Positions 26,417 to 38,300 of a stretch of DNA of 64,000 nucleotides are shown here, piece after piece. The stretch's first letter is position 1; every line of letters begins with the position of its first letter. Source of the stretch: WVYX01 sp039586815 (lineage in GTDB: Bacteria > Gemmatimonadota > Gemmatimonadetes > Gemmatimonadales > GWC2-71-9); the NCBI GenBank assembly GCA_039586815.1, contig JBDHJR010000022.1, positions 1 to 64,000 on the forward strand, in the 5' to 3' direction. The position numbers and the translations under genes are program-made. The notes below the pieces were generated by a model that worked only from the letters and a program-made list of their open reading frames with translations, was not told where the DNA came from and did no database searches.

Positions 26417-27415
26417 ATGACGAAGCCGCAGGGAACATTGCTCCTGAACCGGAGCGACATCACATCACTGCTGGATCTGCAGGACTACCTCCGGGTCGTC
26501 GAGGACGCGTTTCGGCTGCACGCCGAAGGACGGACACTCGAGACCGGCCTGCTCCATGTGGACGCCGTGGACGGCGAGTTCCACGTCAAGGCGGGGGGCT
26601 TGAAGGGTGAGCGCACCTACTTCGCGCTCAAGGTGAACGGCGGGTTCTTCCAGAACCGGGCTCGGTTCGATCTGCCCAACATCCAGGGCACCATCATCCT
26701 GTGCGACGGGGAGAGCGGCTACCCCCTGGCGCTCATGGACTCCACGGCGATCACGCTGGGGCGCACCGGAGCGACCACGGGACTCGCTGCACGACTCATG
26801 GCGCGGCAGGGTTCCTCGGTCACGGCGGTGTGCGGCTGCGGGAATCAGGGCCGCATACAGCTCCGGGCGGTGGCTCACGTCCTGCCCATCCGTGAGGTCT
26901 ACGCGTGGGACGAGGATCAGGACGCGGCGCAGGAGTTCGCGGCCGAGATGGCCGGTGAGCTCTCGCTCGAAGTGCGGGCGGTAGCGATGCCCGGTCAGGC
27001 GACCCGCCGTGGCGACGTGTGTATTACCTGCACGCCGGCTCACGCCCCGTTCGTTAGTGCCGGGATGCTGGCACCGGGCGCCTTCGTGGCCGCCGTGGGA
27101 GCCGACAGCCCGGAGAAGCACGAGGTGGAGCCCGAGCTCCTCGCCTCCGCCACGGTGGTGGTGGACCTGCTGGAGCAGTGTGCGGCGGTGGGCGATCTGC
27201 ACCACGCCCTGGAGCGCGATCTCATGGCGCGGGATGACGTCTATGCCGAGCTGGGTGAGATCGTGGCGGGCCGCAAGCCCGGCCGCCGCTCCGCTGAGGA
27301 GATCGTCGTGTTCGACGCCACCGGCACGGGGCTGCAGGACGCAGCCGGTGCCGCGGCGGCGTACGAGAAGGCCCAGGCGAGAGGGGTGGGGAGCTACTTC
27401 GACTTCTTTGCCTGA
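26417..27415 (+). CDS. Ornithine cyclodeaminase / mu-crystallin family protein
   Basis: A 332-residue protein from ATG 26417 (GGGGGCGG upstream); a start at 26399 would overlap the previous gene. N-terminal dimer/catalytic half: FHVKAGGLKGERTYFALKVNGGFFQN, then GTIILCDGESGYPLALMDSTAITLGRTGATTG. The Rossmann half has AVCGCGNQGRIQLRAV for NAD(P). Family members deaminate ornithine, make or reduce alanine or other imino acids. The specific reaction cannot be told here. It ends 4 nt from the convergent kinase gene. Confidence 0.85.
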   Translation: MTKPQGTLLLNRSDITSLLDLQDYLRVVEDAFRLHAEGRTLETGLLHVDAVDGEFHVKAGGLKGERTYFALKVNGGFFQNRARFDLPNIQGTIILCDGESGYPLALMDSTAITLGRTGATTGLAARLMARQGSSVTAVCGCGNQGRIQLRAVAHVLPIREVYAWDEDQDAAQEFAAEMAGELSLEVRAVAMPGQATRRGDVCITCTPAHAPFVSAGMLAPGAFVAAVGADSPEKHEVEPELLASATVVVDLLEQCAAVGDLHHALERDLMARDDVYAELGEIVAGRKPGRRSAEEIVVFDATGTGLQDAAGAAAAYEKAQARGVGSYFDFFA

Positions 27416-27419
27416 GGGA

Positions 27420-29342
27420 CTACTCCAACTGGGCCAGGCGCTCGCCCAACTCGCGGGCCGAGGAAAGCCGTTGTTCCGGCTGCTTGGCCAGGAGCTGCAG
27501 GATCAACCCAGACAGCGCCGGTGGGATGTCGCCGTTGACTTCGTGCGGCGCCGTCGGCTCCTCGCTCAGCATCATTGCCACGAGCGACATCGGTGACTTG
27601 GCCGCGAACGGCAGGCTTCCCGTGAGGCATTCGTAGAGCACCACGCCCACGGCGTAGAGATCGCTGCGCTCGTCCAGCGCCGACTCGGCGAGCAGCTGCT
27701 CCGGCGACATGTACGCCGGCGTGCCTACCGACAGCCCCGTCTCGGTGATCCCCATCGTCGCCTCGCTCAGGCGGGCGATCCCGAAGTCCATCACCTTCAA
27801 CACCCCGTCGGCGTCGAGCAGCAGATTCTGCGGCTTCACGTCGCGGTGGATGACTCCGACGCCGTGCGCCACCTCCAATGCCTGGGCGAGCTGGGAGGCG
27901 ATCGCGAGCGCGGCCGGCACACCCAGCCGGCCGCGGCTGTCGATCAGGTGCCGCACCGTCATGCCCTCCACGTACTCCATAGTGAGGTAGTACACTCCCG
28001 ACCACTCGCCGAAGTCGTGGGTGCGCACCACGTTGCGGTGGGTGATGCGGCGGGCCAACCGAATTTCCGTCTTGAAGCGCTCGATCAGCGTCGGGTCCAC
28101 GACCAGCTCGGGGCGCAGCGTCTTGATGGCGATCTCCTCGTCCAGCTCCAGGTCGCGAGCCCGGTACACTGCCCCCATCGCCCCCTGCCCGAGCGGGGTC
28201 GTGATCTGGTAGCGGTCGGCGAAGCGCTCACTGGTGGGGAGGTTGGCGTGGTCGAGCTGGCTCCCGGCCGATGACGCCCCGTCGCTTGCCGACTCGATCT
28301 CGCGGCGCAGGTCCTCTACCTGGCCCCGCAGGCGGTCCTCGCGGGCCCGTACTTCGGTGGCCATGCGGTCGAACACGCGGGCCAGGCGGCCCAGTTCGTC
28401 GTTGCGCCCCGTGGTTTCGGCCAGGTTGCCGGAGCTGTACGAGCCGGCCTCCACCGCCGACGCGGCGTCGATCACCGAGCGCACCTGCTCCAGGTACTCC
28501 ATCTCGCGGTCGCGCAGCCGCTTCTTGTCGAGCGAGGCCGTGATGCGAGCCCGCAGCAGTACCGGGTCGAAGGGCTTGGGCAGGTAGTCTTCGGCTCCGT
28601 GCTCGATGCAGCGCACCACGCTCGATAGGTCGTCCAGCGCCGAGATCATGATCACGGGAAGGTGGCGCGTCTCGGGCGATTGCTTGAGGCGCTCCAACAC
28701 CTCGTAACCATCCATTTCGGGCATCATGACGTCGAGCAGGACCAGGTCGAACGACCCACCGCTGACCATCTCCAGCGCAACCCTGCCGTTCTCCGCGGAC
28801 TCCACTGCGTGACCCTGCCGCCTGAGGCGGCGCTCCAGCAGCACACGGTTGTCCTCCACGTCATCCACGACGAGGATGCGCGCCTGGTCGTCCGCGGGGA
28901 CCGCGGCATCATCCTCCTCCGCTGCGGCGGCTGCGGCGGGTGCGTCCGCGGCGCCCTGCGCCACGAGCTTGTCCGCCGCGCTCAGTATGCGGCGCAGGTC
29001 GGAGGTGAATTCCTCGTCCTTGCCGCCGGCCTGCAGCAGCGGGCTGAGCGCGCGTACGATGCGCTGCTGCGGCTCGGCCAGGGACGTGTAGAGTGCCGCG
29101 ACGTCGGCGCGGCTGACGGAGACGCCGCCCGAGCTGAGCGTGCCGTTGATGAGCGTGAGCACGTCGCGTGCGGCAACCAGCGTCTGCTCGAGCGCTGCCT
29201 TGCCGTCCTGATCGCCGTCGGGCGCATCCTCGAGCAGCATCTCGGCGTAACCCACGATGTGATTGACCGGTGTACGCAGCTCGTGCCGCAGCTCGGACAG
29301 CGCCTGCGGCGTGAGCGTGCCGCTCCCGCTTGGCTGGCTCAC
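27420..29342 (-). CDS. H-box / REC / HAMP-like / Hanks-type Ser/Thr protein kinase hybrid
   Basis: A 640-residue cytoplasmic protein started at GTG 29342, which overlaps the upstream regulator stop (GTGA). Order: HisKA-like helix with LRHELRTPVNHIVGYAEML (H20) but no HATPase domain; Ala-rich linker; REC domain about 155-270 with VVDD, phospho-acceptor D204 and KPF; HAMP-like and coiled segment about 285-352; Ser/Thr kinase about 379-640 with GQGAMGAVY, K407, HRDVKPQN (D501) and DFG (D519), then TPAYMSPEQ. All kinase residues are intact. It probably converts a phosphorelay signal into Ser/Thr phosphorylation. It lies last in a five-gene signalling operon. Confidence 0.92.
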   Translation of the reverse strand: MSQPSGSGTLTPQALSELRHELRTPVNHIVGYAEMLLEDAPDGDQDGKAALEQTLVAARDVLTLINGTLSSGGVSVSRADVAALYTSLAEPQQRIVRALSPLLQAGGKDEEFTSDLRRILSAADKLVAQGAADAPAAAAAAEEDDAAVPADDQARILVVDDVEDNRVLLERRLRRQGHAVESAENGRVALEMVSGGSFDLVLLDVMMPEMDGYEVLERLKQSPETRHLPVIMISALDDLSSVVRCIEHGAEDYLPKPFDPVLLRARITASLDKKRLRDREMEYLEQVRSVIDAASAVEAGSYSSGNLAETTGRNDELGRLARVFDRMATEVRAREDRLRGQVEDLRREIESASDGASSAGSQLDHANLPTSERFADRYQITTPLGQGAMGAVYRARDLELDEEIAIKTLRPELVVDPTLIERFKTEIRLARRITHRNVVRTHDFGEWSGVYYLTMEYVEGMTVRHLIDSRGRLGVPAALAIASQLAQALEVAHGVGVIHRDVKPQNLLLDADGVLKVMDFGIARLSEATMGITETGLSVGTPAYMSPEQLLAESALDERSDLYAVGVVLYECLTGSLPFAAKSPMSLVAMMLSEEPTAPHEVNGDIPPALSGLILQLLAKQPEQRLSSARELGERLAQLE

Positions 29343-29713
29343 TCCTGCTTCCCCAGCAGGGATTCCATCTTCGAGAGCAGGCGCGGCAGCTCGATCGGCT
29401 TGGTGTCGTAGTCGTCGCACCCGGCTTCGAGCGCCTTTTCGCGATCGCCCGCCATGGCGTGCGCGGTGAGCGCGATGATCGGGACCTCCTGCGTCGCGGG
29501 CTCGGCACGCAGCTGGCGGGTGGCCTCCCAGCCGTCGATCTCAGGCAGGCTCATGTCCATCAGGATGAGGTCGTAGCCGTCCGCCTTGGCCATCTCCACG
29601 CCCTGGCGACCGTCCACCGCGATGGCGACATCGAAGCCCTTGCGCTGGAGCCGGCGCGACAGCATGTCGCGGTTCATCTCGTTGTCTTCAACCAACAGGA
29701 TCCTCGGCATCAA
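29339..29713 (-). CDS. Single-domain response regulator, CheY/DivK-like
   Basis: A 124-residue REC domain without an output module. It shows LLVEDNEMNRDML, phospho-acceptor D53 in LILMDMSLPEIDG, ALTAHAM and K105 in YDTKPIE. The sequence style is that of DivK and other phosphorelay shuttle proteins. It lies between the stand-alone histidine kinase and the REC-Ser/Thr kinase gene, overlapping the latter, so it is the obvious carrier between them. Confidence 0.93.
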   Translation of the reverse strand: MMPRILLVEDNEMNRDMLSRRLQRKGFDVAIAVDGRQGVEMAKADGYDLILMDMSLPEIDGWEATRQLRAEPATQEVPIIALTAHAMAGDREKALEAGCDDYDTKPIELPRLLSKMESLLGKQE

Positions 29714-29726
29714 TCCCCCGTGGGCG

Positions 29727-31877
29727 CTATTTCGCCGCGGCCCCGGCGGGCGCTGGTGCCACTACCGCCGGCAGGCGTACGGTGAACGTGGTTCCTTCCC
29801 CTGGCGCGCTCTGGACCGAAACGTCGCCGCCCATCATCTCGCAGAACCGCCGCGTGATGGCGAGCCCCAAGCCCGTGCCGCCGTACTTGCTCGTGGTGGA
29901 CGCATCCGCCTGCGAGAACGCCTCGAACAGACGGTCCATCTGCTCCTCCGTCATGCCGATGCCCGTATCGCTCACGCTGACGATGATCGCGTCGCCCTCG
30001 AATGGCGCCTCGTCCGCGCGGCGCCGCGTGTCGAGTACTACGGTGCCCCCCTCGGTGAACTTGCAGGCATTCGACAGCAGGTTGAGCAGCATCTGCCGCA
30101 CCTTGGTGAGGTCGGCGTGCATGCGACCCAACTGCGCCTCCCGGCGAACCTCCAACTGATTGTCGTTCTTGTCCACCAGGGGCCGGGCCGTGGTCACCAC
30201 GTCGTCCAGCATCGCGTCGACGTCGAACTCCTCGATGAAGAGGTCCATCCGCCCGGCCTCGATCTTGGAGAGATCGAGCACGTTGTTGATCAGCGAGAGC
30301 AGGTGGCGCCCGGCAGTGTTGATCTTCTCCAGGTCGGTGCCGAACTCGCCGTGGCCGAGGTCGACGACCTCCTCCTGCAGCATCTCGCTGTAGCCGATGA
30401 TCGCATTGAGCGGCGTGCGCAGCTCGTGGCTCATGCTCGCGAGAAATTGGCTCTTGGCGCTGTTTGCGGCCTCGGCCTCCTGCCGCGCGCTGAGCAACTC
30501 GGTGATGTCGTGGTACAGTCCCATCAGGCCGACACGCTCCCCGTCCACGATCACCGGCACACCGAGCACCTCGACGTCCACCATCGTACCGTCCTTGCGG
30601 CGCCGGCGTCCGATGCCGTGCACCGCGTGGTCCAGGGCGTCGCGCGTGTACTGCTCTGCCTCGGTGCGGGAGGCTTCCGTGGTGATCAGCTCGTCGAGGT
30701 TGCGACCCACCGCCTCCGCGCTGGAGTAGCCGAACAGCCGCTCGAAGGCGGGATTGCACGAGTAGATGTGATAGTCCCGACCGAGCGTCACGATCGCTAC
30801 GGGGCTGTTCTGCAGCACCTCCTCGAAGTACTGCTTCTGTCTCTGTGCGGCGGTGTAGAGGCGGGCGTTCTCGATCGCGATGGCCGCCTGAGGCGCAAAC
30901 ATGTTGAGCAGCCGCAGGTCCTCGGGACCGAACACCCGCTCGGGATCGGAGTGCACCGTGGCGATGGCGCCCACCAGGCGGCGCCCGATCAGCAACGGCG
31001 CCGCCATCACCGAGTGCACGGTCAGGTCGGCGTACTTGGCCGAGCGCCCCAGCCACTCGTGATACGACGGGATGATGAGCGGCTCGTGCGTGCGTGCCAC
31101 CGTTCCCATCGCGCCCTCTCCCAGCTTGAGCCGCGTGCCGGTGGACTCCTTGCCGATGTCCTGGCTCGCCACGACCTGCAGCTCCTGTGACTCCTCCTCG
31201 AAGATGGCTACCTCGCCGCCCGTCACCCCCAGCAGGCTCACGGCGCGGCGCAGCACCGCCTGCAGCACGCGCGGCAGCTCCAGCTCGGCAGAGAGGTCGG
31301 CCATGGTGTCGAGCAACGCCTTGTGTTCGTCGGCGCGCAGCCGCTCCGCCACCAGCAGCCGGGCGCGGCCCACCGCGATCCCCGCCTGGTTGGCCGCAGC
31401 CGTGAGGATCTCGAAGTCGTCATCGCCGAACGCATCGGGCTCCGCGCTCTCCACCACGAGCACGCCGATGGTCTGACCGTCCACGCGCAGCGGCACGTCC
31501 AGCTCGGAGCCGGTGCTGAGGCTCGGCAGGTACTTGCTCTCGCGGGTGACGTCGGGCGTGTAGTGCAGCTTTCCGTCCATCAGGGCCTGCTCGCTGAGGC
31601 CCTCGCCCCGGTGTACGCGCCAGTCGGGTGGCACGTCGGGCCAGCCCACGCTCGCCTGGAGCACCCGATCTCCGGTTTCGGTATCCAGCAGGAAGACGCC
31701 CAGGAAGTTGTAACCCAGCGCTTCGTCCTGCAGCCCGCTCACCACCGACTGGTAGATCGCCTCCTCGTCCTGTGCAGCGGCAATCGCCGTGCTCAGCCGC
31801 AGCAGCGCGGCCTGACGCCGTGCGAGCGCTCCCCGCGAGTTCGTGTGCGTCTCGGCCGCGCCGGCGCGCTCGCTCAT
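29727..31877 (-). CDS. GAF-GAF-PAS sensor histidine kinase
   Basis: A 716-residue soluble kinase from ATG 31877 (ATGA overlap with the preceding gene; the longer open reading to 32195 shadows it). Two GAF domains lie at about 20-180 and 200-350 (FLGVFLLDTETGDRVL; GGEVAIFEEESQELQVVAS), a PAS at about 360-480 (SPVAIVTLGRDYHIYSCNP). HisKA follows with SMSHELRTPLNAIIGYSEML and HATPase with N (NLLSNACKF), G1 (DTGIGM) and G2 (GGTGLGL). No membrane span and no REC. It closely resembles the two hybrid kinases upstream, so the three arose by duplication. GAF ligands are unknown. Confidence 0.93.
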   Translation of the reverse strand: MSERAGAAETHTNSRGALARRQAALLRLSTAIAAAQDEEAIYQSVVSGLQDEALGYNFLGVFLLDTETGDRVLQASVGWPDVPPDWRVHRGEGLSEQALMDGKLHYTPDVTRESKYLPSLSTGSELDVPLRVDGQTIGVLVVESAEPDAFGDDDFEILTAAANQAGIAVGRARLLVAERLRADEHKALLDTMADLSAELELPRVLQAVLRRAVSLLGVTGGEVAIFEEESQELQVVASQDIGKESTGTRLKLGEGAMGTVARTHEPLIIPSYHEWLGRSAKYADLTVHSVMAAPLLIGRRLVGAIATVHSDPERVFGPEDLRLLNMFAPQAAIAIENARLYTAAQRQKQYFEEVLQNSPVAIVTLGRDYHIYSCNPAFERLFGYSSAEAVGRNLDELITTEASRTEAEQYTRDALDHAVHGIGRRRRKDGTMVDVEVLGVPVIVDGERVGLMGLYHDITELLSARQEAEAANSAKSQFLASMSHELRTPLNAIIGYSEMLQEEVVDLGHGEFGTDLEKINTAGRHLLSLINNVLDLSKIEAGRMDLFIEEFDVDAMLDDVVTTARPLVDKNDNQLEVRREAQLGRMHADLTKVRQMLLNLLSNACKFTEGGTVVLDTRRRADEAPFEGDAIIVSVSDTGIGMTEEQMDRLFEAFSQADASTTSKYGGTGLGLAITRRFCEMMGGDVSVQSAPGEGTTFTVRLPAVVAPAPAGAAAK

Positions 31878-34800
31878 GATTGCCGCACCCCGGCCGGAGG
31901 CCGACCGACCACCAGCCCCCGCAGGTGCGCCAGCAGTCGGTCGCGGTCCAGGCCGCGCTTCTCGACGATCCACTCGACCCCCCCGTTGAGCCGCTGGCGC
32001 TCTCCCTCGGTGAGGTCCTTGCCGGTGATTACGACGACCGGCACCGTGCGGCAGCCCTCCAGCTCGCGGAAGGCGGCCAGGAACTCGAACCCGTCCATCT
32101 CCGGCATCATGAGGTCCAGCAGCACCAGCTCGGGCCGCTGCTCGGCCACCCGGTCGAGGGCAACGCTGCCGTTCTCCGCCTCGGTGACGCGCCACCCTTG
32201 CTGCTCCAGGGCGCGCCGCAGCAGTGCCCGCGTGGCGCCGTCGTCGTCCACTACCAGCACTGCCGCCTCCGCACTCGGGCGGCTGTAGCGGGTCAGCACC
32301 GTGGCGAGTCGCTCCCGGTCTATCGGCTTGGTCAGGTACTCCGAGGCACCCAGCGCGTACCCCAGGTTCTTGTCGTCCACGATCGTCAGCATGACGACGG
32401 GAATGTCGCGCAGCTCCGCGTCCTCCTTGAGCGTCGAGAGCACCGTCCAGCCGTCCATTCCCGGCATGACGACGTCCAGCGTGATCACGTCGGGTCGCTC
32501 CGCGCGCGCCACGCGCAAACCGCTGCCGCCATCGGGCGCTTCCAGCACGCGGAAGCCCTCCTTGGACAGGATGCGCGCCATCAGCGTGCGCGCGGCGGGG
32601 TCGTCGTCGATCACCAGTACCGATCCCGCGCTGCCGTCGCCGCTGTGCTCCGGTTCAGGGGCGGAGCTTCCGGCCGGTGCAGGCGCGGCGACTTCCTCGT
32701 CCCCACTGATGATCGCGGGAAGTCGCACCGTGAAGGTCGTGCCACTCCCCTCCGCGCTCTCCACCGTGATGCTGCCGCCCATCATCTCGGAAAACCGCTT
32801 GCTCAGTGCCAGCCCGAGTCCGGTGCCGCCGTATTTCGCCGCGGTGGAGGCGTCGGCCTGGGCGAACGCCTCGAACAGCCTGTCCAGCTGTTCGCGGGTC
32901 ATGCCGATGCCGGTATCCCGCACGGCGAACAGCAACCACTCGCCCGCGCCGGAGTCTCCGTCCCGTGTGACCTCGAGCGAGATGGTGCCCCGTTCGGTGA
33001 ACTTTGCGGCGTTGGACAGCAGGTTGAGCAGCACCTGACGCACCCGCGTCCCATCGGATTGCATGGTTCCCAGAGTGTCGCCGGCGCGCAGCTGCAGCTC
33101 GTTGCCGTTCTTCTTGATGAGGGGCTCCACGGTCGTGGCCACGTCCGAGACTGCGGCTGCCACGTCGAACGTCTCCACGTAGAGCTCCATCTTGCCCGCT
33201 TCGATCTTCGACAGATCCAGCACGTCGTTGATCAGGCTCAGCAGATGGCGGCCCGCGCCGTGGATCTTCTCTAGGTCGGGAACGAATCCGTCCTGCCCGG
33301 CGTCCCGCGCGTCCTCCTGCAGCATCTCTGCGTAGCCGAGAATGGCGTTCAGCGGCGTGCGCAACTCGTGACTCATGCTGGCGAGGAACTTGCTCTTTGC
33401 CGCGTTGGCGGCCTCGGCGTCGCGTCGCGCGTCCCTCAGCTCCGTGATGTCGTGGTACAGCGCGATGATCCCGACCTGCTCTCCCCCCACGAGAACCGGG
33501 ATCGTGAACAGCTCCACGTCCACCATGGAACCGTCCTTGCGGCGCCGGCGTCCCGTGCCCTTGGTCATCTTGCCGGCCAGACCCTCCTGGGTGTAACCGG
33601 CCGCGGCGGCGCGCGTCTCGGGAGTGGTCACCAGCTCGTCGAGATTGCGACCCACCACCTCGTCCTGGGTGTAGCCGTACAGCCTCTCGAACGCCGGATT
33701 GCACGACACGATGTTGAAGTCGAGGTCGAGGTTGACGATCGCGACCGGGTTGTTCTGCACCAGGTCCTGGAAGTACCGCTGCGACGCCTCGAACAGGCGC
33801 GCGTTCTCGATTGCGATCGCGGCCTGCGGAGCGAACAGCTCGAGCCGTCGGAGGTCTTCCCCGCCGAACTCGCGTGACGGGTCGCCGTGCACCGCGGCAA
33901 TGGCTCCCACCAGGCGGTTGCCGATGATCAGCGGAGTGGCGATGACCGACTGCAGCTCGGTCTGGGTGTACTGGTGCTGGTTCGAGCGGCCCTCCCACTC
34001 CTGGTACCGTGGGATGATGAGCGGCTCCCGTGTCTTGGCCACTCGTCCCATGGCGCCCTCGCCGATCGCCATGCGGGTGCCCACGGCGTCGGAGGGCATG
34101 TTGTGGCTCGCCACGATGGCGAGCTCGTTGCGCCACTCGTCGACGGTGGCGAGCTCCCCTCCGGTGACGTTGAGGAGGTCCACGGCGCGCTTCAGCACCC
34201 GCTGCAGCACCTTGGAAAGCTCGAGCTCGCCGGACAGATCCTTGAGCGTGTCGAGCAGCGCCTGCTGCTCCCCTGCCTGCTGCCGCTCGGCAGTGAACAG
34301 CCGTGCGTTCTCGATGGCGATAGCCGCCTGCGCCGCGAACAGGTTGAGCAGACGGAGATCCTCGCGGCCGAACTCCCGCTGCGGGTCGGTGTGCACCGCC
34401 GCGATGGCTCCCACCAGGCGAGTGCCGATCAGCAGCGGCGTGACCGCGGCCGCCCGTATGTCTCCCGTGTACTGTGGAGACGCCCCCTCCCACTCCTGGT
34501 AGTCGGGTATGATGAGCGGCTCCCGCGTCACGGCCACCCGTCCCATGCCCCCCTCGCCGAGCTGCATCCGGGTGCCGGTAGAGTCCTTCCCGATGCCGTG
34601 GCTCGCCACCACGACCAGCTCCTCGGATGCTTCGTCCAGCACGGCCAGCTCGCCGCCGGATACGTCCAGCAGAGGCACCGCCCGCTCGAGCACCGCCTGA
34701 AGCAGCGTGTCCAGCTCGAGCTCGCCCGAGAGGTCGGCGAGAGTATCGAGCAGCGCCCGCTGCTCGCTGCTGCGTTTGCGCTCGGCCGACAGCAACCGCA

Positions 34801-35181
34801 CGCGGCCGATGGCGATGCTCGCCTGGTTCGCGGCGGCCGCCAGGATGTCGAGGTCGCCCTGGCTGAAGGAGCCGCCCTGCTCACGCCGCACCACGAGCTC
34901 GCCGATCGCACTCTGGTCGATGCGCAGGGGGAGCCGCAGCTCGGAGCGGGAGTCGCCGGTGTCCTTGAAGCGTCCGGCGCTCGCCTTGAGTGACGGAGCG
35001 AAGGAGGCCGTGCCGGCCATGTACAGGCCCACGCCGTCGAAGCCGAACGCCGGGTGCCGCAATCCCTCGACAACGCTGCGGCACACGTCGTCTTCGTCCT
35101 GCGCCTCCGCAATGCGGGTGCTCAGGCCCAGCAGGGCCGACCGCATCTCGGCGGCGCTGGATTCGGGGAGCGAGGGTCTCT

Positions 35182-35185
<4 letters not shown>
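31874..35185 (-). CDS. Hybrid histidine kinase, three GAF, PAS, HisKA, HATPase, two REC
   Basis: A 1103-residue soluble hybrid kinase from ATG 35185 (ATGA overlap; the open frame upstream to 35743 shadows the neighbour). GAF domains lie at about 15-135, 145-295 and 310-465; PAS about 470-590; the phosphorylated His is H606 in MSHELRTPLNAILGY; ATPase N, G1 and G2 boxes follow (NLLSNAAKF, DTGIGM, GGTGLGL). REC1 has D904 (ITLDVVMPGMDG) and REC2 D1024 (VLLDLMMPEMDG). GAF2 and GAF3 are near repeats (REPLIIPDYQEWEG versus REPLIIPRYQEWEG), showing internal duplication. The C-terminal 'KRG' stretch after REC2 is shared with the next kinase. Confidence 0.93.
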
Positions 35186-38136
<2,951 letters not shown>

Positions 38137-38300
38137 AATAGCCGGCGTTGTTGGTTTACATGGTCAACGGTTTGGGGGAAGCGCGAGCCCGTGGGGTGGG
38201 GCGATCCCCGGGGTCGGCCTTGCGGCCCCCCCCCATGGTCCGCTAATGTGTCGTGCGCCCTAAGCGGGAACAATTCTATCAACATTTAGGAGGTGCGGTG
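38137..38300. promoter_or_regulatory. Divergent control region of the kinase operon and surface protein
   Basis: This 164-nt gap should hold promoters for both directions. On the minus strand a TTGACC box (38162-38167) is a fair -35, but no well-spaced -10 follows. On the plus strand a clear AGGAGG (38288-38293) serves the surface-protein ATG. A GGGCGATCCCC palindrome-like stretch and a C9 run lie in the middle. Confidence 0.35.

Noticed and set aside
31877..32195. N-terminal extension of the third histidine kinase
   Set aside because: It reads the neighbouring REC domain in another frame and has no homology; ATG 31877 is coupled.
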